Source: Azonexaceae bacterium
GTDB taxonomy: Bacteria > Pseudomonadota > Gammaproteobacteria > Burkholderiales > Rhodocyclaceae
DNA length: 64,000 bases
Assembly (NCBI GenBank): GCA_013335535.1
Contig: JAAXVL010000001.1
Span: 141,764-205,763 of the forward strand
Direction of reading: 5' to 3'
Position 1 is the first letter of the stretch; every line of letters starts with the position of its first letter. Position numbers and translations under genes: made by a program. Below are positions 35,913 through 43,716 of this stretch, piece after piece. The notes below the pieces were generated by a model. That model ran no database searches, was not told the origin of the DNA, and was given only the letters and a program-made list of their open reading frames with translations.

Positions 35913-37073
35913 ATGAATAACCTGCCGATCCCCGCGCCGGAAGCGCTTGCTCACAGCCAGCGCCTGCAACAAACACTTGTCGACGAGGTTTCTGCCGCAG
36001 GTGGTTGGCTTTCCTTTGCGAAGTTCATGGAGCAGCTTCTTTACGCTCCGGCACTTGGCTACTATGCAGCGGGGGCGCGCAAGTTCGGCGCAGCCGGCGA
36101 TTTCGTCACGGCCCCCGAAATGACCGGGTTATTCGGGAAGGCGTTGGCCAGACAGGTTATGCAGGTCATGGTTGCATCGCGTCCCGTTGTACTTGAAGTG
36201 GGCGCCGGCTCCGGGCGTCTGGCGGCAGATTTGCTGCTCGCGCTGGAGGCGACAGATTCGCTGCCGGAACGCTACTTCATTCTCGATTTGTCGGCCGATC
36301 TGCGCCAGCGTCAGCAGGAAACGATAGCCGCGGCAGCGCCCCATCTGTCGCCCCGAGTGGAATGGCTGGATCGACTGCCTGAGCATTTTTCAGGCGTTGT
36401 CGTCGCCAATGAACTGCTGGATGCCATGCCGGCTCATATCGTCGCCTGGCGGGAAGAGGGTATTTTCGAGCGCGGCGTTGTTGTTGATGCGTTCGGCGGG
36501 TTTGCGTGGAGTGAGCGTCCGGCAAGCGGTGCCCTGCTCGCTGCCGCCGAAGAGATCGGCGAGCAATGCAGCTTGCCGCCGGGTTTCGAGAGCGAAATCA
36601 GTCTTGCCGCACGAGCCTGGGCTGCAGAATGGGGACATCGCCTGGACCAGGGCGCGTTGCTGCTGATCGACTATGGATTTCCTCGCCGCGAGTTCTATCA
36701 CCAACAACGAGGCCGAGGAACGCTGATGTGCCATTACCGCCATCACGCCCACCCGGATCCCTTCCATCTTCCTGGTTTGCAGGATGTCACGGTTCACGTC
36801 GATTTCACGGCAATTATCGCCGCGGCTCACGCCAGCGGACTGGAATTGCTCGGTTATACCAGCCAAGGGCAGTTCCTGCTCAATTGCGGGATTCTCGACT
36901 GCCTGGCGGCAATTCCTCAGGCGACACCGGACTACATCCGGGCTGCCGGTGCGGTCGGCAAGTTGCTTATGCCACATGAAATGGGCGAGCTGTTCAAGGT
37001 AATTGCCATCGGCCGCGGACTGGATGAGCCTCTGCTCGGCTTTGCCAACGGCGATCAGAGCCGCCGCCTGTAA
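35913..37073 (+). CDS. SAM-dependent methyltransferase, NDUFAF7/COG1565 family
   Basis: The protein has 386 residues from ATG 35913 (MNNLPIPAPEALAHSQRL); an alternative frame extension upstream is unlikely. Motif I VVLEVGAGSGRLAADLL is near residue 105. The family features FMEQLLYAPALGYYAAG and DFVTAPEMTGLFGKALARQ near the N-terminus, and VVVANELLDAMPAH downstream, are clear. In mitochondria NDUFAF7 methylates an arginine of a complex I subunit; the bacterial substrate is unknown. It ends 2 bases from a convergent gene. Confidence 0.88.
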   Translation: MNNLPIPAPEALAHSQRLQQTLVDEVSAAGGWLSFAKFMEQLLYAPALGYYAAGARKFGAAGDFVTAPEMTGLFGKALARQVMQVMVASRPVVLEVGAGSGRLAADLLLALEATDSLPERYFILDLSADLRQRQQETIAAAAPHLSPRVEWLDRLPEHFSGVVVANELLDAMPAHIVAWREEGIFERGVVVDAFGGFAWSERPASGALLAAAEEIGEQCSLPPGFESEISLAARAWAAEWGHRLDQGALLLIDYGFPRREFYHQQRGRGTLMCHYRHHAHPDPFHLPGLQDVTVHVDFTAIIAAAHASGLELLGYTSQGQFLLNCGILDCLAAIPQATPDYIRAAGAVGKLLMPHEMGELFKVIAIGRGLDEPLLGFANGDQSRRL

Positions 37074-37075
37074 GT

Positions 37076-38035
37076 TTAGCGCTTGGCCAGTTCGCGAAAA
37101 CGGTTGGGCTGGCCGAGAACCAGGCGTCCGAAGTCGTCGAGCAGAGCCTGATCGACGAGCTGCGGCCGGATGTTGTAGAGGGCGCTGCCGAGCCGTTCAA
37201 GGTTGCGCGTTTCGATACTGATGACGCCCTTCGAGAAATCGGCACGCCAACGTGCGCTGACGCTGACTTCGCTGCGAATTTCAAACTCGGCGCGTTCGAC
37301 ATAACTGCGCTCGTTCTTGAATTCCTTGTAGGTGAACGGCAGGCCAAAATCAAAAAGCATGGCCCGGAATCGATCAACTGACGGCCCATCACGTTCGACA
37401 TGGAGCGTCGTGCTGCCGCTCAGGTGATACGAGAACGTGACCAGCTCGACTAGCGCGCCCGCACTTTGCGATTGGGTTCGGTAGTCGGCGAAGCCCTCTT
37501 GCCAACTCAGTTGATTGAGCTCGAATTGTTCTATCAGTGGGTAATCGCGCGGGACGTCGGGCTTGATGATGTTGAGTTGCTGAACCAGTTCGTGCAGATA
37601 GAAAAAAAGATGTTTCAGGGCCTGGTCGATGGCTTCGTTGACCGAGGTGCGTTCGGCCAGGGCACTATGGATTTCACGTTGCCGCAATTCGGCCCGTTGT
37701 CGTAGCTGGTCGAGGAAGCTGCTGCCGAGTTCCGGCTCGGCTACTTTCTTTTCGCTTGGCTCGGCAGGCTTGACGTCGACTGGCTTGGCTGCAGGTCTGA
37801 CTGGCACAATTTCGGGGAAAACGAGCGTCGGGTCTGTCATGCCGGCGCCGGAGTTGGCCAGATATTCCCGACGAGCACGCCGTTCGGCGGCATCCAGGTC
37901 GAAAGTCTCGATATCGGCAATCAGAGAGGCTTCTAGCTCGGCGATATCCTTTCCCGTGCCGGTCTTGCGCTCGCGTTTGGCGCGAATGGCTTCGAGGATG
38001 ACGGATAGCGGTCCCGGTTTTTCGGAATTACTCAT
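37076..38035 (-). CDS. Conserved-type hypothetical protein, cytoplasmic
   Basis: The 319-residue protein has no signal peptide or membrane helix. The N-terminal ~90 residues are charged and helical, followed by a Pro/Lys linker (VRPAAKPVDVKPAEPSEKK). The C-terminal ~200 residues look globular, starting GSSFLDQLRQRAELRQREIHSAL. I do not recognise a domain. The mixed beta/helical end (FEIRSEVSVSARWRADFSKGVISIETRNLERLG) is well ordered. It is convergent with the methyltransferase (2-base gap) and divergent from the YjfB-like gene. Confidence 0.75.
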   Translation of the reverse strand: MSNSEKPGPLSVILEAIRAKRERKTGTGKDIAELEASLIADIETFDLDAAERRARREYLANSGAGMTDPTLVFPEIVPVRPAAKPVDVKPAEPSEKKVAEPELGSSFLDQLRQRAELRQREIHSALAERTSVNEAIDQALKHLFFYLHELVQQLNIIKPDVPRDYPLIEQFELNQLSWQEGFADYRTQSQSAGALVELVTFSYHLSGSTTLHVERDGPSVDRFRAMLFDFGLPFTYKEFKNERSYVERAEFEIRSEVSVSARWRADFSKGVISIETRNLERLGSALYNIRPQLVDQALLDDFGRLVLGQPNRFRELAKR

Positions 38036-38098
38036 TGAATTGGCGAATAGTTCGACTAGAGTGGACTAATAATGTGTCCGAATCGGAGCGAGTGCAAG

Positions 38099-38290
38099 AT
38101 GGATGTATCTTCCGTAGGTGGTTTGAGTTCTGTCCTGTCGCAAGCGCAGACCGGCGATGCCGTCGGTACGGCCGTTCTCAAGAAGGCAATCGATATTCAG
38201 GCCCAAAACGCCATGCAGTTGTTGCAGGCCTTGCCGCAAGTGTCGAGCAACCCGCCGAATCTGGGCAACTCGGTCGACGTCAAGGTTTGA
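38099..38290 (+). CDS. YjfB-family small protein (putative motility-related)
   Basis: The 63-residue protein starts at ATG 38099, with CGGAGCG upstream. The sequence MDVSSVGGLSSVLSQAQTG and LKKAIDIQAQNAMQLLQALP matches the YjfB family of short helical proteins found near motility genes; their function is unknown. No flagellar genes lie in this window. Its end overlaps the convergent hydrolase gene by 11 bases. Confidence 0.8.
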   Translation: MDVSSVGGLSSVLSQAQTGDAVGTAVLKKAIDIQAQNAMQLLQALPQVSSNPPNLGNSVDVKV

Positions 38291-39086
38291 GTTCTTCCAG
38301 CCAGTCACGCAAGGTGGCCGCGACAAGCGGCCATTCTTTTTCGTGGGTCACGGCGTGGCCCATGTCGCGGAAAATATGGACGTGCTCGCCGTAAGTGTGT
38401 CCGGTGGTCTGAACCAGGAAAGCGGGTACCAGAACATCCTCCTCGGCGCCCAGTATGAGCATGGGTGGGCGGTGCATGGCGTAGAGGTTGGGCAGGCTGA
38501 ACATCGACATGTCCCACAGGGCGCGGTGCGATTCCGGTTGCATCCTGCTCAGCCAGGCCGCCAGCATGGTTTCATCGACTTCGCCGGCGAACAGCGCTTC
38601 GCGTAACGTGCCGGTGTCGGTGTATTTGCCGTCCATGATCTGGTTGATTTCCTGGAACAACTGCGGCTTGTTGAACATCAGGTGAAATTGGGAAGCAATC
38701 AGGCCTTGCGGCGGCACCGAGCAAAGCAGCGCAACGGCCGGCGCTGGGCGGTGTTCCAGGTATTTCTGGACGATGAAGCCGCCCATCGAGTGGCCGATCA
38801 GGACGGGCGTTTCGCCCAGCCAGTCGACGATGGTCTTGACGTCATCGACGTAATCGCCGACCGAGTGCCAGTTGATTTGCTCGCGCCCTTCGCTGCCGGC
38901 ATGGCCGCGCAGTGACAGGGCGTAGCAGGGGTAGCCGGCCTTGGCGAGAAAGGGCATGAAGGTTTCGGTCCACATCCAGCCGCCAGCGAAGGCACCGTGT
39001 ACTAAAAGCAATGCCGGTTTGGTTGTCTTGCGGGCAGGCAGGCAGGAGAAGACTTCGAGGCCTTCGACGATTTGAGTTTTTAGCAT
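38280..39086 (-). CDS. Alpha/beta hydrolase
   Basis: The 268-residue protein has the HG dipeptide LLVHGAFAGGWMW, the nucleophile elbow GHSMGGFIV (serine at about residue 99), an acid in GAEEDVLVP and the histidine in DMGHAVTHEKEW. It resembles esterase or lipase-like hydrolases with a lid domain around residues 130-190. The substrate is unknown and no signal peptide is visible. It is convergent with the YjfB-like gene. Confidence 0.85.
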   Translation of the reverse strand: MLKTQIVEGLEVFSCLPARKTTKPALLLVHGAFAGGWMWTETFMPFLAKAGYPCYALSLRGHAGSEGREQINWHSVGDYVDDVKTIVDWLGETPVLIGHSMGGFIVQKYLEHRPAPAVALLCSVPPQGLIASQFHLMFNKPQLFQEINQIMDGKYTDTGTLREALFAGEVDETMLAAWLSRMQPESHRALWDMSMFSLPNLYAMHRPPMLILGAEEDVLVPAFLVQTTGHTYGEHVHIFRDMGHAVTHEKEWPLVAATLRDWLEELKP

Positions 39087-39146
39087 GGGGCTCTGTTCAG
39101 GGTGAGGCGTGATCTAATGCGGCTTTCACCCTGCGGTGCAAGGCAA

Positions 39147-39344
39147 ATGCTGAAGTGGATTTTGACGCTGGTAGTAGCGATTTTCTTGCTGGGCATTATC
39201 GGCCCGCATCTGGCGCGCTTTATTCGGTTCGGCAAACTGCCGGGAGATTTTGCATTCCGTTTTCGTGGTCGAAGTTACACGTTTCCGGTGGCGAGCACGA
39301 TCATTTTTTCGTTATTGCTCTGGCTGCTCTCCCGCGTCATTTAG
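39147..39344 (+). CDS. DUF2905 family small membrane protein
   Basis: The 65-residue protein starts at ATG 39147 (MLKWILTLVVAIFLLGIIGP). It has two membrane segments separated by the conserved loop RFIRFGKLPGDFAFRFRGRSYTFP, which is diagnostic of DUF2905. Function is unknown. Its end overlaps the convergent cca gene by 33 bases. Confidence 0.88.
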   Translation: MLKWILTLVVAIFLLGIIGPHLARFIRFGKLPGDFAFRFRGRSYTFPVASTIIFSLLLWLLSRVI

Positions 39345-40547
39345 CAAAATCTTGAGTGCATTGACCCGTGCCGCGTAAATGCGTTCCGGAATTTTGGCCT
39401 TGTCCAGGCATGCCAGCGCGATTTTTCCTGCTTCGACGGCGTTGACCGTAGCCAGGGCCGCAAGCAGGTAGCGTGGGCTGTCGTAGGGCCGGTTTTCCCA
39501 GCCAAGGCGGCCCGTGTAGTCGCACAGACAGGCGTCGAGCAGTTGCTGGAAGCGTTGCGGGCGGCGTAGCGCATCGGTCTTCTCGAACAGCGTGACGATG
39601 GTGCTGGCCTTCAAGTCGGCAGCGCGATGAACGTTGCCGTGATAGCGCGCCATGAGCAACGCAAGGTCGCGACAGTCGCCGGGCACGCGCAGGCGGGCAC
39701 ACAGCTTTTCGGTGAGATGGACGCTGCGTTCTTCGTGTCCGATGTGGCGCGGCAGGATATCGGCTGGTGTCGTGCCCTTGCCAAGGTCGTGGGTCAGCGC
39801 TGAAAAGCGCACCGGCAAGGCAAAACCGCGTTTGGCCGACTGGTCGACAACCATCATGGTGTGGATGCCGGTATCGATTTCGGGGTGATAATCGGCGCGT
39901 TGCGGCACGCCGAACAGGACGTCAAGTTCGGGCAGCAAGCGCGCCAGGGCGCCGCAGTCGCGCAGGACTTCGAACATTCGTGATGGCCTGTCTTCCATCA
40001 AGCCCTTGGCCAGTTCCTGCCAGACGCGCTCGGCGACCAGATGATCGACTTCGCCACTGCTCACCATGTCGCACATCAGGGCCAGAGTTTCCGGGGCCAC
40101 CGAGAAATCGCTGAAACGGGCGGCAAAGCGGGCAATGCGCAAAATGCGCACAGGGTCTTCGGCAAACGCCGGGCCAACATGCCTTAGGATTTTGGCCGAT
40201 AAATCCGGTTGACCGTGGAAAGGGTCGATCAGCGTGCCATCGGCGGCCTTGGCCATGGCATTGATGGTCAGGTCGCGGCGGGCGAGGTCTTCTTCCAGCG
40301 TGACGTCCGGGGCGGCGTGGAAGGTGAAGCCATGGTAGCCGTGGCCGCTTTTGCGTTCGGTGCGGGCCAGCGCGTATTCCTCCTGCGTCTTTGGATGAAG
40401 GAATACCGGGAAATCCTTGCCGACCGGACGGAAACCCTGTTTCAGCAAGGCTTCCGGGGTGGCACCGACGACGACGTAGTCGCGGTCGGCATTAGGCCGG
40501 CCGAGCAGTTCATCGCGGACGGCGCCGCCAACGATGAATATCTGCAC
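39312..40547 (-). CDS. cca: CCA-adding tRNA nucleotidyltransferase with HD domain
   Basis: The 411-residue class II enzyme has the nucleotidyltransferase motif GGAVRDELLGRPNADRDYVVVG near the N-terminus, LARRDLTINAMA, and FAEDPVRILRIARFAARF. A C-terminal HD phosphohydrolase domain (about 225-330, HTMMVVDQSAKRG and ALTHDLGKGTTP) follows. It repairs or adds the 3' CCA end of tRNAs. A motif copy (40189-40220) lies within the conserved neck region and is read as FHGQPDLSAKI. Because this region is conserved in length across the family, the motif there cannot be a simple insertion. Confidence 0.96.
   Translation of the reverse strand: MQIFIVGGAVRDELLGRPNADRDYVVVGATPEALLKQGFRPVGKDFPVFLHPKTQEEYALARTERKSGHGYHGFTFHAAPDVTLEEDLARRDLTINAMAKAADGTLIDPFHGQPDLSAKILRHVGPAFAEDPVRILRIARFAARFSDFSVAPETLALMCDMVSSGEVDHLVAERVWQELAKGLMEDRPSRMFEVLRDCGALARLLPELDVLFGVPQRADYHPEIDTGIHTMMVVDQSAKRGFALPVRFSALTHDLGKGTTPADILPRHIGHEERSVHLTEKLCARLRVPGDCRDLALLMARYHGNVHRAADLKASTIVTLFEKTDALRRPQRFQQLLDACLCDYTGRLGWENRPYDSPRYLLAALATVNAVEAGKIALACLDKAKIPERIYAARVNALKILLNDAGEQPEQ
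40189..40220 (+). repeat. Dispersed motif copy (inside cca)
   Basis: ATTTTGGCC is followed by TCCGGTTGACCGTGGAA with a perfect core. It is antisense to cca and encodes FHGQPDLSAKI. Confidence 0.9.
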
Positions 40548-40563
40548 AGTCGACCGAGTGGCC

Positions 40564-41526
40564 TTAACGGCCAGCTCGATAGCGGAAGCTGTCGAGCTTG
40601 CCCTTCGGGGTATTGAGTGCGATGTAGGTCGGGGCGATCGCTTCCAGCGCTGTCGGGCGCCAGTTGGCCGGCTGCTTGCTGCCGGCTTCGGCCACGCTGT
40701 CCTTTTCCATCGAGCGCAGGTTGTCCGGTGACAGCATCGGGCTCGGGGCCAGCCACATCAGGCCGGCCTGCAGGTAAGCCCAGCCTTCGGACAGCGGAAC
40801 GATCTTGGCCGTGCTACCGGCCAGTTCCTTGGTGTAATCGACCAATTCACGCAGCGTGTAGGTCTTCGGGCCGACCAGTTCGTAGACTTGGCCGTAGGTG
40901 GCGATGTCGCCCAGGCTGTCGACGAAGGCATCGGCCACATCGGCCGCCCACACCGGCTGGAAGCGGGCGTGACCAAAGCCGAGCGGGAAGAAGGGGACTT
41001 TTTTCAGGATGCTGGCGAACATCGACAGGAAGGAGTCGCCAAGGCCGAAAATGACCGACGGGCGGAAGACGGTGACGTCGAGCTCACCCTGGGCGGCGAG
41101 TACGATTGCTTCGCCATCGCCCTTGGAGCGCAGGTATTCGGACGGGCCCTTGGGGTCGGCGTTGAGCGCGCTCATGTGCACCAGACGACGGACGCCGGTG
41201 GCCTTGCAGGCGGCGATGATCTTTTTCGGCAGTTCGACGTGGGCTTCGGCGAAATCGCGGCTGTAAGGCAGGACGACGTCGCGGCTGTGCAGGACGCCAA
41301 CCAGGTTGATCACGGCATCGTGGCCGCACATCAGTTCCGCCAGGGTTTTTTCGCAGCTGATGTCCGCTTCCGGCATGCTGACACCGGGCTGCATGATCAG
41401 CGCCTTGGTGCGTTCGCGGCGACGTGTCGGGACAGTAACTTCAATACCGCGCTGTGACAGGCGGTTGACGATGTAGGTACCGACGAAACCGCTACCCCCC
41501 AGCAGCAAGACCTTTTTGATGTCCAT
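40564..41526 (-). CDS. Complex I NDUFA9-family NAD(P)-binding protein (atypical SDR)
   Basis: The 320-residue protein has the Rossmann motif LLLGGSGFVGTYIVNRLSQRG at the N-terminus, then AVINLVGVLHS, VRRLVHMSALNADPKGPSEYLRSK and FRPSVIFGLGDSF, which match the NDUFA9-like group of extended SDRs. The usual YxxxK is YLRSK. Bacterial members may bind quinone-related or carotenoid-like substrates, but the role is unproven. It lies 16 bases upstream of cca on the same strand and is probably co-transcribed. Confidence 0.85.
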   Translation of the reverse strand: MDIKKVLLLGGSGFVGTYIVNRLSQRGIEVTVPTRRRERTKALIMQPGVSMPEADISCEKTLAELMCGHDAVINLVGVLHSRDVVLPYSRDFAEAHVELPKKIIAACKATGVRRLVHMSALNADPKGPSEYLRSKGDGEAIVLAAQGELDVTVFRPSVIFGLGDSFLSMFASILKKVPFFPLGFGHARFQPVWAADVADAFVDSLGDIATYGQVYELVGPKTYTLRELVDYTKELAGSTAKIVPLSEGWAYLQAGLMWLAPSPMLSPDNLRSMEKDSVAEAGSKQPANWRPTALEAIAPTYIALNTPKGKLDSFRYRAGR

Positions 41527-41625
41527 TTGAAACCCCGGAAACTGATGACGTAAAACCCGGATTTTAAGGCAAATTGCCGCTTTCCGGGCAGACCTGTGGC
41601 CGATGACCGCTTGCTCTGTTCGCCT

Positions 41626-43707
41626 TCAGCGCCCCGTCGTTTGCCGCAAGGCGGTGCTGGCCGCTGTTTCAAACAGCGAACTGGCCGAACTGATGCGCGC
41701 ATCGCCGCCCCGGAACTGGCGTTCAAGAATCTCCGGATGGACGGCCAGGGCAAGCGCTGAGTCGGGATTGATCAACAGCACCCGCTGCGTGTTCGGGCTG
41801 AGTTGGCAGACCTGGGCGACACGTTTTTCACCGCCGGGCATGACGAATTCCAGCCAGTCACCTTCCTTGCAAGGCAGGGGACGGGCCGGTGCCGGCTGGA
41901 ATTCGGCAAAATCCAATGTCGTCAGAACCGTTTCTCCTGCGCGCAGCTCGCTGCTGACTGGCGCGCTGGCCGGGGCGAAAACGTCACTCGGGAACATTCC
42001 AGGCGCCTGGTTTTCGCCGGTGCTGGCTACGGGTAGCGCGCGCAGCGCCCGGGTCTGCAGTTCGAAACATTCGTCGAGAAAGGCCGATTCGGCTTCGGGC
42101 GACAGGCCGACGCGTTTCATCCCGGCTCGCAGGCGTTTCAGAATATCGGGCAGCCGACGGGCCAGGGTCTTGCGTTCATCGGCGTCGGCCTTGGGCTGGA
42201 TAGTCCACAGCAGATCATCGATCAGGGCCAGACTTTCCTGCCACTCGCTGCTTTCGGCGCCCTGCTCCTGCAACACGGCTTGCAGCATTTGGCTGCCGGT
42301 CTGTTCGATAAAGTTGCGAATGACTGTCGGCGGGTTAGTCGCGATGAATTTTTCGATGGCGGGTCGCACCTGCCTTGCCGCCTCATCCTTGCGCTCAAGC
42401 TGTCCGAACAAGGGCTGATAGGGTTTGGCCGTTTCGGCGATGGCAGCGGCGCGTTCGGCGAGCAGCGCATCGAGCTGGGCATTGGCCTTCTCGAAGGCGG
42501 TCATGTCGCCGGTGTTCTCACTGCGCAAGCGGGTGGCGATTTCAAACAGGCGGGCGCACACCGGGTGGCGGGCTGAAACGTCGATTGGCAAGCCCAGTAC
42601 GGCTTGTCCCATGCGGTCGATAACCTGTCGCGCCGGGTGCTGATCATTGGCAAAGAGCGAACTGTCCTTCATCGCCACCTTGAGCAGCGTGATTTGCAGG
42701 CTGGAGATGACGGCTTTCAGGGTGTCCGGCAAGGCCGGGTTGGCGAAAATCGCCTCGAAGATGGTTCCCAGCGTATCGATGGCCAGACTTTCACCGGCCG
42801 TAGTCGGAATGCCGAGCTGAGCGGATTTGATCACTTTGGGCTGGCTGACGAAGTCGCCATCAGTGCTGAACAACTCGGGAAACATCCCTTCCGCTGCTGG
42901 TGTAGTTTCTTTTGCCGGGGCGAATTTCTGGTTGAAACCGCCCTGTCGATCAAGTTCGTCCAGGCGCAAAATGAGGCGTTCGAGTGTTGCCTGGTTGAGC
43001 AGCGAGGCGGCAGCGCCGCCGCTCGGCTGAAACTGGTGCGAATCCACGTTTCCGGAGCCTCTGGCAAGCAAGGCCTGCTGCAGGGCAAGCAGGGCATTTC
43101 CCGAAACGGATGGCGCGTCGGCAGTTGCCGGACCTTCCTTGCTGCCGATGATCTTCGGTTGGGCTGCTTCGACGCCGCCGCGATCCATGAAATCGTTGAT
43201 TTCGGCGTAAAGCGCCGGCAGACCGGCGAGCAGGCAGGCTTCGACGCGGTCGAGCAATTCCATCTTGTTGTCGATGGCGAAAGCGCCGGCTGCTGCAAAC
43301 ATCGTAGTCAGGCCTTGGGCAATGCCTTTCGGCCCGATCGGGTTGGCGCTATTCGGCAGATCCGGGCGCCGGAGCAGGGTGACGAAGCGCAGATGGGTGC
43401 GCCACAGGCTGCCGCCGGTGGATTCGAACAGCCGGGCGCTCATGTTATCCAGGCGGATGCCCAGTTCGAGGTCTTCCTCACCGACCAGGGTGATGCGCGA
43501 CGAGGTCAGTCCGCTGGCCTCCTCGGCGAAGGTGCCGCGTCGATTGGTTGAGACCATTTCATCGAAATAGGCGCCGGCACCCTCCTGAATGGCCTGGATA
43601 GCCGGGGCGGAGAGCAAGGCGCTGTCCTGCAGCAAGGCGCCGAGGTGCTTGAGAAATAGTGCCCGAGTATCGCTCAGGAGATGGAATGAGTCGGACTGTA
43701 CCGCCAT
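41626..43707 (-). CDS. DUF1631 family protein
   Basis: The 693-residue cytoplasmic protein matches DUF1631: an N-terminal helical segment (LSDTRALFLKHLGALLQDSA), ITLVGEEDLELGIRLDNMSARL and a C-terminal regulatory part (WLEFVMPGGEKRVAQVCQLSPNTQRVLLIN) that looks like a PilZ-type or SH3-like beta barrel. DUF1631 proteins are common in proteobacteria and their function is not established. It lies 9 bases downstream of the lytic transglycosylase and is probably in the same transcript. Confidence 0.85.
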   Translation of the reverse strand: MAVQSDSFHLLSDTRALFLKHLGALLQDSALLSAPAIQAIQEGAGAYFDEMVSTNRRGTFAEEASGLTSSRITLVGEEDLELGIRLDNMSARLFESTGGSLWRTHLRFVTLLRRPDLPNSANPIGPKGIAQGLTTMFAAAGAFAIDNKMELLDRVEACLLAGLPALYAEINDFMDRGGVEAAQPKIIGSKEGPATADAPSVSGNALLALQQALLARGSGNVDSHQFQPSGGAAASLLNQATLERLILRLDELDRQGGFNQKFAPAKETTPAAEGMFPELFSTDGDFVSQPKVIKSAQLGIPTTAGESLAIDTLGTIFEAIFANPALPDTLKAVISSLQITLLKVAMKDSSLFANDQHPARQVIDRMGQAVLGLPIDVSARHPVCARLFEIATRLRSENTGDMTAFEKANAQLDALLAERAAAIAETAKPYQPLFGQLERKDEAARQVRPAIEKFIATNPPTVIRNFIEQTGSQMLQAVLQEQGAESSEWQESLALIDDLLWTIQPKADADERKTLARRLPDILKRLRAGMKRVGLSPEAESAFLDECFELQTRALRALPVASTGENQAPGMFPSDVFAPASAPVSSELRAGETVLTTLDFAEFQPAPARPLPCKEGDWLEFVMPGGEKRVAQVCQLSPNTQRVLLINPDSALALAVHPEILERQFRGGDARISSASSLFETAASTALRQTTGR

Positions 43708-43716
43708 GTCTGTTTC

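Noticed and set aside
39421..39450. GTTGACCGTA inside cca, resembling the dispersed-motif core
   Set aside because: Only 9 bases match and neither the CCGG part nor the T-rich half is present, so it was not counted as a copy.
41556..41588. Nested inverted repeat CCCGGA/TCCGGG around GGCAA/TTGCC after the DUF1631 gene
   Set aside because: It could fold, but it has no T-tail and long mismatched arms. It was not strong enough to list as a terminator.
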